Notes: generated by a model from the sequence alone, not told the origin. Positions 45,469-54,513 are shown, counted from the stretch's first letter. The stretch: DNA of 64,000 bases from an uncultured Chthonomonas sp. (GCA_903951425.1 CAJBBX010000012.1:1-64000); one strand, 5' to 3'. Program-made: numbers and translations.

Positions 45469-46342
45469 CGTCCTGGTCCCCGCGCATCAGCCAGATGTAG
45501 GCGTCGTCCAACGTGGGCTCGGCGGGCCGGGCGTTCGGCAGGTCGCAGTTCTCGGCAGCCACGCGCAGGAGCGCCTTGGATCCGATCCGCTGCAGGCCCG
45601 TCTCCACCCAGCCCTTGCGGGCCTCGCGCAGGGCCGTGGGCTCCATCTCGGCTTCCCAGACCTTGCCGCGCACGGCGTCGCGCATCTCGTCGCCTGTGCC
45701 CACGAACCGGATGCGCCCCTTGTAGAGCACGGCGATCCGGTCGGCCACCGCCGCCACATCCTCGATCAGATGGGTGGAGAGGAGGATCACCCGCTCGCCG
45801 CCCAACTCCGCCAGCAGCGACCGAACGCGGATGCGCTCCTCGGGGTCGAGGCCAGCCGTGGGCTCGTCGACGATGATGAGCTTGGGCGAGTTGATCAGAG
45901 CCTGAGCCAGGCCCACCCGCTGCTTCATGCCGCCGGAGAGTTGGCCCACAGGCTTGGATGCCTCGGCGGTGAGGTTGACCTGGCTGATCACCTCCTCAAT
46001 GCGCCGCCGCCGTTCCGCGGGGTCACGCATGTTGTAGAGGAGCCCGATGTAGTCCAGCGTCTCGAAGACCGTGAGCGACGGGTAAAGCCCGAAGTCCTGC
46101 GGCAGGTAGCCGAGGATGGAACGCACCTGCTCCTTCTGGGTCCGCACGTCGAAGCCGCCCACGGTGGCCGTGCCGCGCGTTGGATCCAGCAGCGTGGCGA
46201 GGATCGACATGAGGGTGCTCTTGCCGGCGCCGTTCGGCCCCAGCAGGGCGAAGATGCCGTCGCTGATCTCAAGGTCGACACCGTGGAGGCCCACGACGCC
46301 GCCCTCGTACTCCTTGCGGAGGCCGGCTACTCTGACATCCAC
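45461..46342 (-). CDS. ABC transporter ATP-binding protein
   Basis: A 293-residue ABC ATPase of the ABC-2/CcmA type. Walker A GPNGAGKST is at 35-43, the Q-loop is in YLPQDFG (~79-85), the signature LSGGM at 135-139, and Walker B IIVDEP at 156-161, then STHLIED. The ~70-residue C-terminal extension is common in drug- or polysaccharide-export ATPases. The start is GTG 46342 behind GGAGGGG at ~9 nt; it overlaps the NHL gene by 16 bp. With the two downstream permeases it should form one transporter in the inner membrane. Confidence 0.95.
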   Translation of the reverse strand: MDVRVAGLRKEYEGGVVGLHGVDLEISDGIFALLGPNGAGKSTLMSILATLLDPTRGTATVGGFDVRTQKEQVRSILGYLPQDFGLYPSLTVFETLDYIGLLYNMRDPAERRRRIEEVISQVNLTAEASKPVGQLSGGMKQRVGLAQALINSPKLIIVDEPTAGLDPEERIRVRSLLAELGGERVILLSTHLIEDVAAVADRIAVLYKGRIRFVGTGDEMRDAVRGKVWEAEMEPTALREARKGWVETGLQRIGSKALLRVAAENCDLPNARPAEPTLDDAYIWLMRGDQDDA

Positions 46343-47472
46343 TGGTCGAAACCCCTCCTCTCGCGCTCCCCGCGCCTGATCTCGACCTCGGCCGAGCCAG
46401 GAATGATGGTGATGCGCCGAATGGCGTTGTTGTGCGTGTCGGCCACCAGTATCCTGCCCTTGGCGTCGACGGCCAAGCCGCCGATGCCGGCGAAGAGGCT
46501 CTTGGCGCCGTCGGAGTCGCGGTAGCCTCGGTGGTCGTTCAACTGCCCGACCGAGCCGGCCACCACGTCGGCCAGGCCATCGTGGATGTGCAGCACCGCG
46601 CCCTGCGTGGCGTCGGCGGCGTACCAGCCGCCCGGGGCCGCGCAGAGGGCCGTGAGCCGCTTGGGCCGGAGCGCCGACGGGTTGCTTCGGGAGCCGTCCG
46701 CGTTCTCGGCGACGGCGGGAGAGCCCTGCGGGCCTGCCATTCCCACCAGCGCGGCGGACTGGGTTGCGGCGGCCACGCGCCCGGCCGAGTCGGCCACAGA
46801 AGTGGGCCGGTCCGCGGCTGCCCAGCCACCGGATATGACGCCTGTCAGCGACATGTGCCGCACACGCCTGCCGCCGACCTCCGCCACGAGCAGCGAGGGC
46901 TGGCCGCCGCCGCGGTAGGCGATGCCACAGGGCTTATCGAACCCGCCGGCCAGCGTGCTCACCACCCTATCGCGGACCCGCCGAACCCGGTTGTTTCCGG
47001 CATCGGCCACATAGATGGCGCCATCGGGTCCCACGGTCACGCCGCAAGGCGCCGAGAAGCGCGCCTGGGCCACGGGCCCGTCGGCGAAACCCTCGGCTCC
47101 TCCGGCCACCGTGGTTACCTCGCCGTCGGCGGTCAGGCGGCGGATGCGGTGGTTCTGCGTGTCGGCGATGAGCAGCGAGCCGTCCGGGCAGGCTGCGATG
47201 CCGGTGGGCGCATCAAAGCGAGCCACGGACTGCGGCCCGTCGGCGAAGCCGGGGTCGCCGCCGCCTGCCAGCGTCTCCACGTGCGCGTCGGGCCGGCCGG
47301 TGACGATCACCTCGCCGACGCCCATGGGCGCCCCGCCGCCAAAGCCGCCGGGCGGTCCCTTGGGCCGGTAGACCAGGAAGCGCCACCAGACGGCCTGGAC
47401 CAGGATGATGACGACGAGGATGGCTACCGCGGCCGACTTGGCGCTGACTTGCTTGCGCAGGCCCTTGTTCAT
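46327..47472 (-). CDS. Membrane-anchored NHL-repeat beta-propeller protein
   Basis: A 381-residue protein with one N-terminal membrane helix (VAILVVIILVQAVWWRFLVY) and an extracytoplasmic propeller. NHL repeats are clear: FDAPTGIAACPDGSLLIADT then HRIRRLTADGEVTTVAGG, FSAPCGVTVGPDGAIYVAD, and a late GLAVDAKGRILVADTHNNAI. Such propellers bind proteins or ligands rather than catalyse by default. ATG 47472 follows GGAGG and overlaps the preceding gene by 4 bp (ATGA). It is followed directly by the ABC ATPase, so it is likely a partner of that transporter. Confidence 0.88.
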   Translation of the reverse strand: MNKGLRKQVSAKSAAVAILVVIILVQAVWWRFLVYRPKGPPGGFGGGAPMGVGEVIVTGRPDAHVETLAGGGDPGFADGPQSVARFDAPTGIAACPDGSLLIADTQNHRIRRLTADGEVTTVAGGAEGFADGPVAQARFSAPCGVTVGPDGAIYVADAGNNRVRRVRDRVVSTLAGGFDKPCGIAYRGGGQPSLLVAEVGGRRVRHMSLTGVISGGWAAADRPTSVADSAGRVAAATQSAALVGMAGPQGSPAVAENADGSRSNPSALRPKRLTALCAAPGGWYAADATQGAVLHIHDGLADVVAGSVGQLNDHRGYRDSDGAKSLFAGIGGLAVDAKGRILVADTHNNAIRRITIIPGSAEVEIRRGERERRGFDQWMSE

Positions 47473-48503
47473 GGCAGAGCCTCCTCGTACAGCCGGACCC
47501 CGCCCCGGACCGGCTCCAGCTTGCGCAGGAGCATCTTGCCCGACCCGACTGCCACCCCGGTGAAGCGCGGCGGCGTCGGTACCACCTGGGCCGCACCGTG
47601 CCGGTCCGCGGAGGCCCAGACGCCGTACTCGGTCCCGTCGGTGGTGAAGTAGACGCGCCCACCCCACTCGTGTGGCTGGGAGGCAGAAGGCAGCCACTCG
47701 GCCAGGTTCTGCGTGGAGCCGTCCTTCGCCAGCCTGCGGAGCCGCCAGGCGCTGGCACCGATGCCCGCCTCGTCGCTGGGAGCCGTCCAGTGGAGGCCAG
47801 AACCCGGCATCACGATGCCGCGGGCGTGCCCCACCTGCCCGGCAAGGCGGCGCGTCGGGCGGCCGTCCAGCGGAACCGCGTAGAAGATCGTGCTGCCGGG
47901 ATTACCTGTGCGCAACGCGGTTACCACGGCCTCGCCGCCCATTTCGCCCACTACCTCGCCGGCGACGGTCTCGGGCAGGCCGGCCAGCCGGGCCACGGGT
48001 CCACCGGACCTGGGAGCCGCCAGTACCTGCACGCTCGGGCCAAGCGGCACGAAGGGCGTCTCCTCGGCCAGGTAGCCGGGCCGCGAGGAGAGCCAGACCA
48101 CGCGGTCACCCAGAACGCGAACGCCCTTCGGCTCTTCTTTCGGCGCGGTGAGCCTAACCCTTGCCGATCCGTCGGCATCGGCGGCCCAGACGGCCCAACC
48201 CTCGCCCTCGCGCGCGGTCCAAGCGACGGCGCCGTTTCCGGCGGCATACGAGCCGATGGCCGGAGCCTCGACATTCCTGCGGGTCTGGCCGCCCGAGCAG
48301 GCGACCAGCGCGGCCGCCCGGCCCCGAGGCCGCTCGATCCAATACCAAGCATCGCCGCCGCGAGTGGCCTGCTCGGGCATGGCTCCGGCGGTGCAGAGGG
48401 CCTTAGGCGCGGACGCCAGCCGCGAAGAGACGGCGATGCCGCCGGCGGTAACCACGACGACGCCCCATGCGGCCCAGGGCGCCCAGCGGGCCGCGCCGCT
48501 CAT
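47469..48503 (-). CDS. Membrane-anchored propeller-like protein
   Basis: A 344-residue protein with an N-terminal anchor (WAAWGVVVVTAGGIAVSSRL). The rest is beta-rich, with repeats of the form GNGAVAWTAREGEGWAVWAA, LGDRVVWLSSRPGYLAEETP and WGGRVYFTTDGTEYGVWAS, like TolB/YncE-type propeller blades. It is the second propeller in the operon and differs in sequence from the NHL and PQQ ones. ATG 48503 overlaps the PQQ gene stop by 4 bp. Function is unknown; an assembly or sensor role with the ABC transporter is inferred. Confidence 0.7.
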   Translation of the reverse strand: MSGAARWAPWAAWGVVVVTAGGIAVSSRLASAPKALCTAGAMPEQATRGGDAWYWIERPRGRAAALVACSGGQTRRNVEAPAIGSYAAGNGAVAWTAREGEGWAVWAADADGSARVRLTAPKEEPKGVRVLGDRVVWLSSRPGYLAEETPFVPLGPSVQVLAAPRSGGPVARLAGLPETVAGEVVGEMGGEAVVTALRTGNPGSTIFYAVPLDGRPTRRLAGQVGHARGIVMPGSGLHWTAPSDEAGIGASAWRLRRLAKDGSTQNLAEWLPSASQPHEWGGRVYFTTDGTEYGVWASADRHGAAQVVPTPPRFTGVAVGSGKMLLRKLEPVRGGVRLYEEALP

Positions 48504-49759
48504 CGGGCGCCCTTCACGGAGTAGCACCAGAGGCGCTCGAGGTCGCGGATGTAGAGCTTGCCGTTGGCGATGGCGGGATAGGACCATGCCTGGGTCCGGC
48601 GCCGCTCAGGCTGGTCCGGCGGCGTGAGGCGACCCTTCTCGCGGTAGCCCTCGGGGCTGGGCTCGATCAGCGCCACATCGCCCTTCTCGCCATGCAGATA
48701 GAGCATGCCGTCGGCCAGCAGCAGCGAGCCGGGCCCCACCGAGCGGTCGCGCCAGCGGACCTGGCCGGTAAGCCATTCGATGCAGAAGAGGCCCATGTTG
48801 CCGGCGCCGTAGAGGCAGTCGTCGATCAGGATGAACCCGCCCATGCCGTTGGGCAGGGCGCGGTCGAAGTAGCTCTGTTGCGCGTCGTACGCCCCGTCGC
48901 CCCTGGGGGCCAGCGTGGCCTGGCCGCCGCCCGCCATGCCCGAGCCCGCATAGACGCGGCCTCCGGAGACCAGCGGGTCGGATGCGTTGCCCTGGCTAGC
49001 CGGCCGGGCGAAGCGCCAGAGGAACGCCCCCGTGGCGGCGTCGACGCCCACCGCTCCGCCGGCCAGGAACTGGACGTACTGCCTCTTGCCGTTGACCATG
49101 GCTGTACAAGTGGACGCGTAGCCCGCCGCGTCGCCGCCGGGCACGGCGCACTTCCAGATGAGGGCGCCGGTGCGCTTGTCGAGCGCGACCATCGTGGCGT
49201 CGGCGCCGCCCGGAGCGCAGATGAGTTTGTCACCGTCGATCAGCGGCGATTCTGCGTAGGCCCAGACGCCGGGCTTGCCGCCGAAGTCGACCCGGAGGCT
49301 CTTGCGCCAGCGCATCTTGCCCTCGGCGGTCTCCAGGCATACCAGGTCGCCGTCGGAGCCCAGCGCGTAGATCAGCTTGCCGTCGACGATGGGTGTGGAG
49401 CGCGCGCCGGGGTAGTTGGGCATCTGATTGGGGTTGCCCACCTTACCGATGGGCGCCTGCCAGAGCGGTTTCCCGGTTGCCGCATCCAGCGCCTGAACGT
49501 ACTCGGTCTCCGTGCCCTTGCTGCTGATGAGGTAGGCGCGCTGGCCCACGACTGCCGGGGAGCCGAAGCCGTAGCCCACATCCTTCGCCTGCCATAGGAG
49601 GCGCGGGCCGCCCTGCGGCCACTGGCGAAGGAGGCCCTTCTCGCGCGCGACCCCGTTCCGGCTGGGGCCTCGCCATCCGGGGAAGTCGGCTGCGGTGGCC
49701 CAGGAGGCCGCCACAGGCACGAGCGCCGCCATAGCCGCCAGTCTGCTCGCGATACGCAT
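48500..49759 (-). CDS. Exported PQQ-type beta-propeller protein
   Basis: A 419-residue secreted protein with signal peptide MRIASRLAAMAALVPVAASW ending ATAAD. The mature part starts FPGWRGPSRNGV, the usual opening of outer-membrane-assembly/quinoprotein-like propellers in Planctomycetes and Armatimonadota. It has blades with the AAxGKxxW core (ALDAATGKPLWQAPIG, CLETAEGKMRWRKS, ALDKRTGALIWKC). No PQQ-binding cysteine pair or catalytic Asp stands out, so it is probably a binding scaffold. ATG 49759 gives the clean signal peptide. It is the second gene of the operon. Confidence 0.88.
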   Translation of the reverse strand: MRIASRLAAMAALVPVAASWATAADFPGWRGPSRNGVAREKGLLRQWPQGGPRLLWQAKDVGYGFGSPAVVGQRAYLISSKGTETEYVQALDAATGKPLWQAPIGKVGNPNQMPNYPGARSTPIVDGKLIYALGSDGDLVCLETAEGKMRWRKSLRVDFGGKPGVWAYAESPLIDGDKLICAPGGADATMVALDKRTGALIWKCAVPGGDAAGYASTCTAMVNGKRQYVQFLAGGAVGVDAATGAFLWRFARPASQGNASDPLVSGGRVYAGSGMAGGGQATLAPRGDGAYDAQQSYFDRALPNGMGGFILIDDCLYGAGNMGLFCIEWLTGQVRWRDRSVGPGSLLLADGMLYLHGEKGDVALIEPSPEGYREKGRLTPPDQPERRRTQAWSYPAIANGKLYIRDLERLWCYSVKGAR

Positions 49760-49796
49760 TCGGTTGGCCCTCTCTCTATGGAGTGGTGGATGTGAT

Positions 49797-50753
49797 CTAT
49801 GTTCGCCGCCCGACCGTCCGGCTCCTCCGCAGCTCATGGACGGCGATGGCCGACGCCAGGCGGCGCGAGTACTCCAAAGCGGAAGGCGCCAGAAGGTGCG
49901 AACCATCGGCCGAGGCGAGATCGGAGCCCTTGACCTCCAGCCATGTGCAGCCCGCCTCCTCCAGCCGCGACCGGACCGATTCGAACGCGAAGCCGCTGGC
50001 GGCATCCTCCGCGGCGGCGGCTCGGGGCGGCAGCGGCAGGCGCGCGGCATAGACGCAGATGCCCTGCCGTGACCAGCCTGCGACGGCGGCTACCAGGCGG
50101 TCGACCAGGCGGTAGCTCGGCAACTCCTCCGAATAGAGGTCTTCGATGGCGGGGATCGCGGCCAGCGGATCGGCCGGCTCACGGGTCAGTGCGCCCCAGC
50201 CGTCGGCATAGTACTCCACGCTGAAGCGCCACTTGCCCGCCCCTGGCCGGTGCGCGCTCAGGTCGTACGGGTCCAGCAGCCCGCCGAAGCTCCGGTCCCA
50301 GAGCCGCACCAGGCCGTTGCGCGCGGCCAGCACGTTGAACTGGTTTGTGGCGGCCCTGCCGGCGAGGAAGTTGTGCGGCGCGATGCTGACCACGATGGTT
50401 CGCCGGCGCGATGCGGGATCCAGCAGGGGAGTGATGCTCTGGAGGTAGGCGTCGCTGTAGGCCTGGTTGCTGAACCCGTAGTTAAGAACCCGGCTCACGC
50501 CGAGGATCGGGGCCATGGCAGCAGGGGCAAGGCCGCAGTAGACCCGCGAGCAACCCGCCAGCACCACGTCGCTGTCTCCCTTGTGGGCGACCTTTGCTGC
50601 CCAGAAGCGTGGCTCCGGCAGGCCCCGATCATCGCCGTGCGGCCGCGCCGCAACGAACCCGGCGCTGAACAGGGCCGTCATTACGAGGAGCAGCAGGTGA
50701 CGATACCTGCATGACGACTGATGGCCGCTCTGGGCGCTAGACCTCGATGGCAC
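49797..50753 (-). CDS. SGNH-hydrolase-like membrane-anchored protein
   Basis: A 318-residue protein with an N-terminal membrane helix (LLLLVMTALFSAGFVAA). DVVLAGCSRVYCGLAP carries a Ser in a GxS-type position as in SGNH/GDSL-like proteins of polysaccharide O-acetylation clusters, and the late ADGSHLLAPSALEYSRRLA supplies a D-x-x-H pair. Identity to a named family is uncertain. The start may be GTG 50753, which has no ribosome site, or ATG 50681. It is 37 bp upstream of the PQQ-propeller gene and probably the first gene of the operon. A role in modifying an exported polysaccharide is plausible. Confidence 0.6.
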   Translation of the reverse strand: MPSRSSAQSGHQSSCRYRHLLLLVMTALFSAGFVAARPHGDDRGLPEPRFWAAKVAHKGDSDVVLAGCSRVYCGLAPAAMAPILGVSRVLNYGFSNQAYSDAYLQSITPLLDPASRRRTIVVSIAPHNFLAGRAATNQFNVLAARNGLVRLWDRSFGGLLDPYDLSAHRPGAGKWRFSVEYYADGWGALTREPADPLAAIPAIEDLYSEELPSYRLVDRLVAAVAGWSRQGICVYAARLPLPPRAAAAEDAASGFAFESVRSRLEEAGCTWLEVKGSDLASADGSHLLAPSALEYSRRLASAIAVHELRRSRTVGRRT

Positions 50754-50833
50754 GGCGGACTCGCTGGGTGAAGTGACACCTCACCATACCCTATCGGCGA
50801 AACCAGACCTGGAAGGGCGCCTACCACCCACTC

Positions 50834-50847
50834 GTGAGTCCACTCAC
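50834..50847. promoter_or_regulatory. 14-bp palindrome in the divergent spacer
   Basis: GTGAGT-CC-ACTCAC is a perfect dyad at 50834-50847, followed by another CTCAC. It lies in the 187-bp gap between the divergent ABC/propeller operon and the Gfo/Idh/MocA pair and is a candidate operator. TAAACT at 50863-50868 could be a -10 for the + strand, without a good -35. Confidence 0.3.
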
Positions 50848-50940
50848 TCACCTCTCAACAGGTAAACTGTCCAAAGTCGCCAACGGAGGTGCGGTTCAGG
50901 CCGGTCCGGGATGGCGCTCTGCAAGAAGACGGAAGGGAAC

Positions 50941-52206
50941 ATGACCGAACTCGAGAACGTGAACCGCCGTGACTTCCTTCGTGGGGTTACCCTCACCTCC
51001 CTTGGCATGGCCGTGGCCGCCGAGGAGATCCTGATTAGCGAGGCCTCAGCGCAGGATGCGCCGGCCGGGGCTCCCGTCACCTGCGCCGTGATCGGCTTGG
51101 GGCCGCGCGGCCGCGAGATACTGGCCTCGCTGGCCAAGGTGCCCGGCGCACCGGTTGCGGCCATCTGCGACACGTACACGTCGCCGGCCTACATCAAGCG
51201 CTCGACTGACATTGTTGCGAGCGCAGCCGTCCAGACCGACTACCGCAAGGTGCTCGAGTCCAAGGACATCCAGGCCGTCTTCGTGGCGACGCCGTCGCAC
51301 CTGCACAAGCAGATTGTGCTGGACGCCCTCGCGGCCGGCAAGCACGTCTACTGCGAGGCGCCCCTGGCGAGCAGCATCGAGGACGCCAAAGCCATCGCCA
51401 CTGCGGCCGGCGGGGCCAAGACCATCTTCCAGACGGGCCTGCAGTACCGCGCCAACAAGATGCACAACCACGTGCGCAACTTCCTCGGTGACATGGGCAA
51501 GCCCACCGCCGGTCGCGCCCAATGGCGCAGGAAGACCACGTGGAAGGCAGCCGCTCCCACGCCCGAGCGCGAGCGCGAGCAGAGCTGGCGCCTCTTCAAG
51601 GCGAGCTCGCTGGGGCTACCCGGCGAAGTGGGCATCCACCAGTTCGACATGTTCTGCTGGTACCTGAAGGCTCTCCCTGTGGCTGTCACAGCCATGGGCG
51701 GCGTCATGGCCCGCGGCGGCGACGGTATGGAAGTGCCGGACACCATGCAGGCCGTTCTGGAGTTCCCCGGCGGCCTTCGCGTGGCGTATGACGCGACCAT
51801 CACCAACTCGTTCGACGGCGCCTTCGAGACGCTCCTCGGGCCGAACTTCGCCATGCTGATCCGCGACCAGCGAGGCTGGATGTTCAAGGAGACCGACTCG
51901 CCGCTGCTTGGCTGGGAGGTCTACGCCCGCAAGGACAAGCTGGGCGACGAGACCGGGATCGCGCTGGTCGCCGACGCCACCAAGCTGATCAGCCAGGGCA
52001 AGGAGCCGGGCAAGGTGGGCGCCGACCTGACCAAGACGGCGCTCTACCAGTCCGTGGATGCCTTCCTGGGCTCCGTGCGCACCAACAAGAAGCCGGCAGC
52101 CGACGCCCTGGTCGGGTACCAGGCCAACGTGCTGGCCGCCAAAGTGCAGGAAGCCGCGCTGGCCGGCGGCCGCGTTGAGCTACCCGCCGACGTTTTCAAC
52201 CTGTAA
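50941..52206 (+). CDS. Tat-exported Gfo/Idh/MocA-family protein, EKP motif altered
   Basis: A 421-residue oxidoreductase-fold protein with a Tat-type signal (NRRDFLRGVTLTSLGMAVAA). The Rossmann region VTCAVIGLGPRGREIL and the VFVATPSHLHKQ strand are normal. The EKP motif reads YCEAP, so the active-site Lys is missing, and the second-domain GEVGIHQFDMFCWYL retains the usual H..D pair. It may bind a sugar without normal catalysis. ATG 50941 follows GGAAGGGA. A second Tat-type family member follows 62 bp downstream, so they are probably one transcription unit. Confidence 0.85.
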   Translation: MTELENVNRRDFLRGVTLTSLGMAVAAEEILISEASAQDAPAGAPVTCAVIGLGPRGREILASLAKVPGAPVAAICDTYTSPAYIKRSTDIVASAAVQTDYRKVLESKDIQAVFVATPSHLHKQIVLDALAAGKHVYCEAPLASSIEDAKAIATAAGGAKTIFQTGLQYRANKMHNHVRNFLGDMGKPTAGRAQWRRKTTWKAAAPTPEREREQSWRLFKASSLGLPGEVGIHQFDMFCWYLKALPVAVTAMGGVMARGGDGMEVPDTMQAVLEFPGGLRVAYDATITNSFDGAFETLLGPNFAMLIRDQRGWMFKETDSPLLGWEVYARKDKLGDETGIALVADATKLISQGKEPGKVGADLTKTALYQSVDAFLGSVRTNKKPAADALVGYQANVLAAKVQEAALAGGRVELPADVFNL

Positions 52207-52268
52207 GACCAACAGCGGCCGTCCAGGACGACCGGCAAGACCATTCGCAACAAGGAGCGAAGCGTTCA

Positions 52269-53606
52269 ATGAGTGTCGATAAGAGCGGCGCCGGCGAGAC
52301 CCGGCGTGAGTTCCTGCGAAACGCCGCAGTGACCACCGCGGTGACGGCCGGCGCGGCCGGCGCCGCCAAGAGCTCGGTCTATTCGCTGTCTCCGGCATCG
52401 GCGCTGGGCGCCAACGACCGGATCCGCGTCGGCCACGTCGGCGTCGGCGGCCAGGGCATGACCCACGTCCGCCTGCTGAACGAGAACAAGGCCGACCTCA
52501 ACATCGAGTCCGTGGCCATGTGCGACGTCTACCGCCGCCGCATCAAGTCGGCCCTGGCGTCCGTCGAGCTGCCCGAGACCGCCGGCTACGAGGACTACCG
52601 CAAGCTCCTTGAGAACAAGGACGTCGACGTAGTCTGGATCGCCACATCGGACAACTGGCATGCCCCTGTGGGCGTCGAGGCCATGCTGGCCGGCAAGCAC
52701 GTCTACATCGAGAAGCCCATGTGCCGCACGATCGAGGAGGCCTACAAGCTGTGGGACACCTCCAAGAAGACCGGCAAGCTGGTCCAGGTGGGCTCCCAGG
52801 GCTGCTCCGACCAGAAGTGGCACGTGGCGGGCAAGATCGTAAAGGAAGGCCGCATCGGCCATTTGATCCAGGCCCAGGGCAGCTACTGCCGCAACGGCCG
52901 CGACGGCGAGTGGAACTACTACGGCATCGATAAGGACGCCGGCCCCGGCGCCACGGGCGACGCCTACATCAACTGGGAAATGTTCCGCAAGGGCCTCGGG
53001 CCCAAGGCTTGGGATCCGGATCGCTTCTTCCGATGGCGCAAGTACTGGGCCTACGGTAACGGGATCATGGGCGACCTCTTCCCGCACCGCCTCCACCCGC
53101 TCACCATCGCCATGAACCTGCCGCAGACCGGCATGGCCGGCTTCCCGACGCGGGCTTCGTCCATGGGCGGCATCTACGTGCAGAAGATCAACCCGGTCAC
53201 CAAGGCCGTCGACCGCGAGGTGCCGGACTTCACAACCATCCAGGTGGACTTCGCCGAGGAGTGCACCCTGATGCTACTGGGCACGACCATCAACGAGCAG
53301 GGCTGGCAGGACATGATCCGCGGCAACAAGGCCTCCCTCTACTTCGGCGGCTCCGGCGTCGACATCAAGCCCGAGCGCGTCTACGCCGAAGAGGTCGAAG
53401 AGGCCACCGAGCCCGTTCCGGGTGACGGCGAGCGGATCGAGACCCACCAGAAGAACCTGCTGGACTGCATCCGAGGCGGCGGCGTGCCCAACTGCAACAT
53501 CGACCTGGCGCTCCGAGTGCAGGTGATGATCTCGCTGGGCGAGATGGCCTACCGCCGCGGCAAGACCATGCACTTCGACCCGAAGACCCGCAAGTACTGG
53601 GGTTAG
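52269..53606 (+). CDS. Tat-exported Gfo/Idh/MocA-family oxidoreductase
   Basis: A 445-residue protein with a Tat signal (TRREFLRNAAVTTAVTAGAA). VGHVGVGGQGMTH is the cofactor loop, and the catalytic motif EKP is intact (YIEKPMCRTIEEA). The second domain has KYWAYGNGIMGDLFPHRLHP. Such secreted Gfo-type enzymes are frequent in Planctomycetes, Verrucomicrobia and Armatimonadota and presumably act on sugars in the periplasm with tightly bound NADP. The substrate is not known. ATG 52269 follows AAGGAG; a hairpin terminator follows the stop. Confidence 0.9.
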   Translation: MSVDKSGAGETRREFLRNAAVTTAVTAGAAGAAKSSVYSLSPASALGANDRIRVGHVGVGGQGMTHVRLLNENKADLNIESVAMCDVYRRRIKSALASVELPETAGYEDYRKLLENKDVDVVWIATSDNWHAPVGVEAMLAGKHVYIEKPMCRTIEEAYKLWDTSKKTGKLVQVGSQGCSDQKWHVAGKIVKEGRIGHLIQAQGSYCRNGRDGEWNYYGIDKDAGPGATGDAYINWEMFRKGLGPKAWDPDRFFRWRKYWAYGNGIMGDLFPHRLHPLTIAMNLPQTGMAGFPTRASSMGGIYVQKINPVTKAVDREVPDFTTIQVDFAEECTLMLLGTTINEQGWQDMIRGNKASLYFGGSGVDIKPERVYAEEVEEATEPVPGDGERIETHQKNLLDCIRGGGVPNCNIDLALRVQVMISLGEMAYRRGKTMHFDPKTRKYWG

Positions 53607-53631
53607 GACCGGGGTTCGACCGAGCCGGCAA

Positions 53632-53663
53632 GGAGGGCGGGGGCCATCGGGCGCCCGCCCTCC
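53632..53663. terminator. Hairpin terminator after the dehydrogenase pair
   Basis: Perfect 10-bp arms GGAGGGCGGG (53632-53641) and CCCGCCCTCC (53654-53663) with a 12-nt loop, 26 bp after the stop of the second dehydrogenase. No T-tract. Confidence 0.55.
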
Positions 53664-53709
53664 CGGCATAGATGGGGCCGCGGTGGGCCGCAAAAGGGGG
53701 GACGAGACA

Positions 53710-54045
53710 ATGCTCTTCGGGAAGCGTAAGCCGAGTTTCGATCAGATCGACGTCAGTGCCGCGCAGGCCGGCCAGGCCGCCGGCGTCGCCGCGCTGGTCG
53801 ATGTTCGCGAGGATGACGAGTGGGCCGCGGGGCACGCGCCCAACGCCATCCACGTTCCGCTGGGGCAGGTGCCGGCACGGGCCTCCGAACTGCCTTCCGG
53901 GCCGCTCTACATCATCTGCCATGCCGGCGGGCGGAGCGCCCAGGCCTGCGGCTACCTTGCGGGCCAGGGCCGCGAGGACGTGAGCAACGTAACGGGCGGC
54001 ATGATGGCCTGGGCCCAGTCCGGCCTGCCTGTGGTCAAAGGCTGA
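53710..54045 (+). CDS. Rhodanese-like domain protein
   Basis: A 111-residue single-domain rhodanese (sulfurtransferase fold). ALVDVREDDEWAAGHAPNAI is the standard opening. The active-site loop CHAGGRSA places the catalytic Cys at residue 70, and GGMMAWAQSGLPVV ends the domain. It could pass sulfur as a persulfide, but single-domain members have many acceptors. ATG 53710 (MLFGKRKPSF) follows GGGGGG; an in-frame GTG at 53683 is less likely. It is the first of two small + strand genes. Confidence 0.9.
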   Translation: MLFGKRKPSFDQIDVSAAQAGQAAGVAALVDVREDDEWAAGHAPNAIHVPLGQVPARASELPSGPLYIICHAGGRSAQACGYLAGQGREDVSNVTGGMMAWAQSGLPVVKG

Positions 54046-54131
54046 CGCCCGGCGCGACCGACGGGCCGCCTGCCTGCGTATATGCAGGGAGCCCGGCCGA
54101 TGGTGGCCGAGGTCCCTCAGGAGGAGTGAGC

Positions 54132-54461
54132 ATGAATTGCCCGGTATGCAGCGGCGTGGCGCTGATGATGACGGAGCGGCAAGGCGTTGAGATCGACTAC
54201 TGCCCCCAGTGCCGGGGCATCTGGCTCGACCGGGGCGAACTCGACAAGCTAATCGAGCGCTCAGCCGCCGCGCCGGGGCGCACGCCTCCGGTGGCCGATC
54301 CGCGCCTGGCCCCGCCGCCAGTCGACCCGAGGCTCGACCCGAGGCTCGATCCGAGGCTTCGCCCGGGTTACCGGCGCGACGACGACGACGACGACGATGA
54401 CGAGCGCTACGGCCACCGCCGCCGCAAGAAGAACTTCCTGGGCGAGCTGTTCGACTTCTAG
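54132..54461 (+). CDS. zf-TFIIB-like zinc ribbon protein with DPRL repeats
   Basis: A 109-residue protein. The N-terminal MNCPVCSGVALMMTERQGV plus YCPQCRGIWLDRGEL is a TFIIB-type zinc ribbon (two CxxC pairs) typical of bacterial zf-TFIIB domain proteins. The tail is low-complexity: repeated DPRL units (residues ~56-76), then eight Asp in a row, then RRRKKNFLGELFDF. The acidic run with the basic end suggests a flexible binding tail. ATG 54132 follows GAGGAG. The role is unknown; a nucleic-acid or ribosome-linked role is possible. Confidence 0.85.
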   Translation: MNCPVCSGVALMMTERQGVEIDYCPQCRGIWLDRGELDKLIERSAAAPGRTPPVADPRLAPPPVDPRLDPRLDPRLRPGYRRDDDDDDDDERYGHRRRKKNFLGELFDF

Positions 54462-54513
54462 CCGGTCGGGGGCGGAGCCGTGCAACCGCGGGTCCGCCCC
54501 TCGGCTCGCGCTT

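Noticed and set aside
45401-49597. Plus-strand frames of 370-406 codons opposite the ABC/propeller operon
   Set aside because: Antisense shadows of the ABC ATPase, NHL and PQQ genes.
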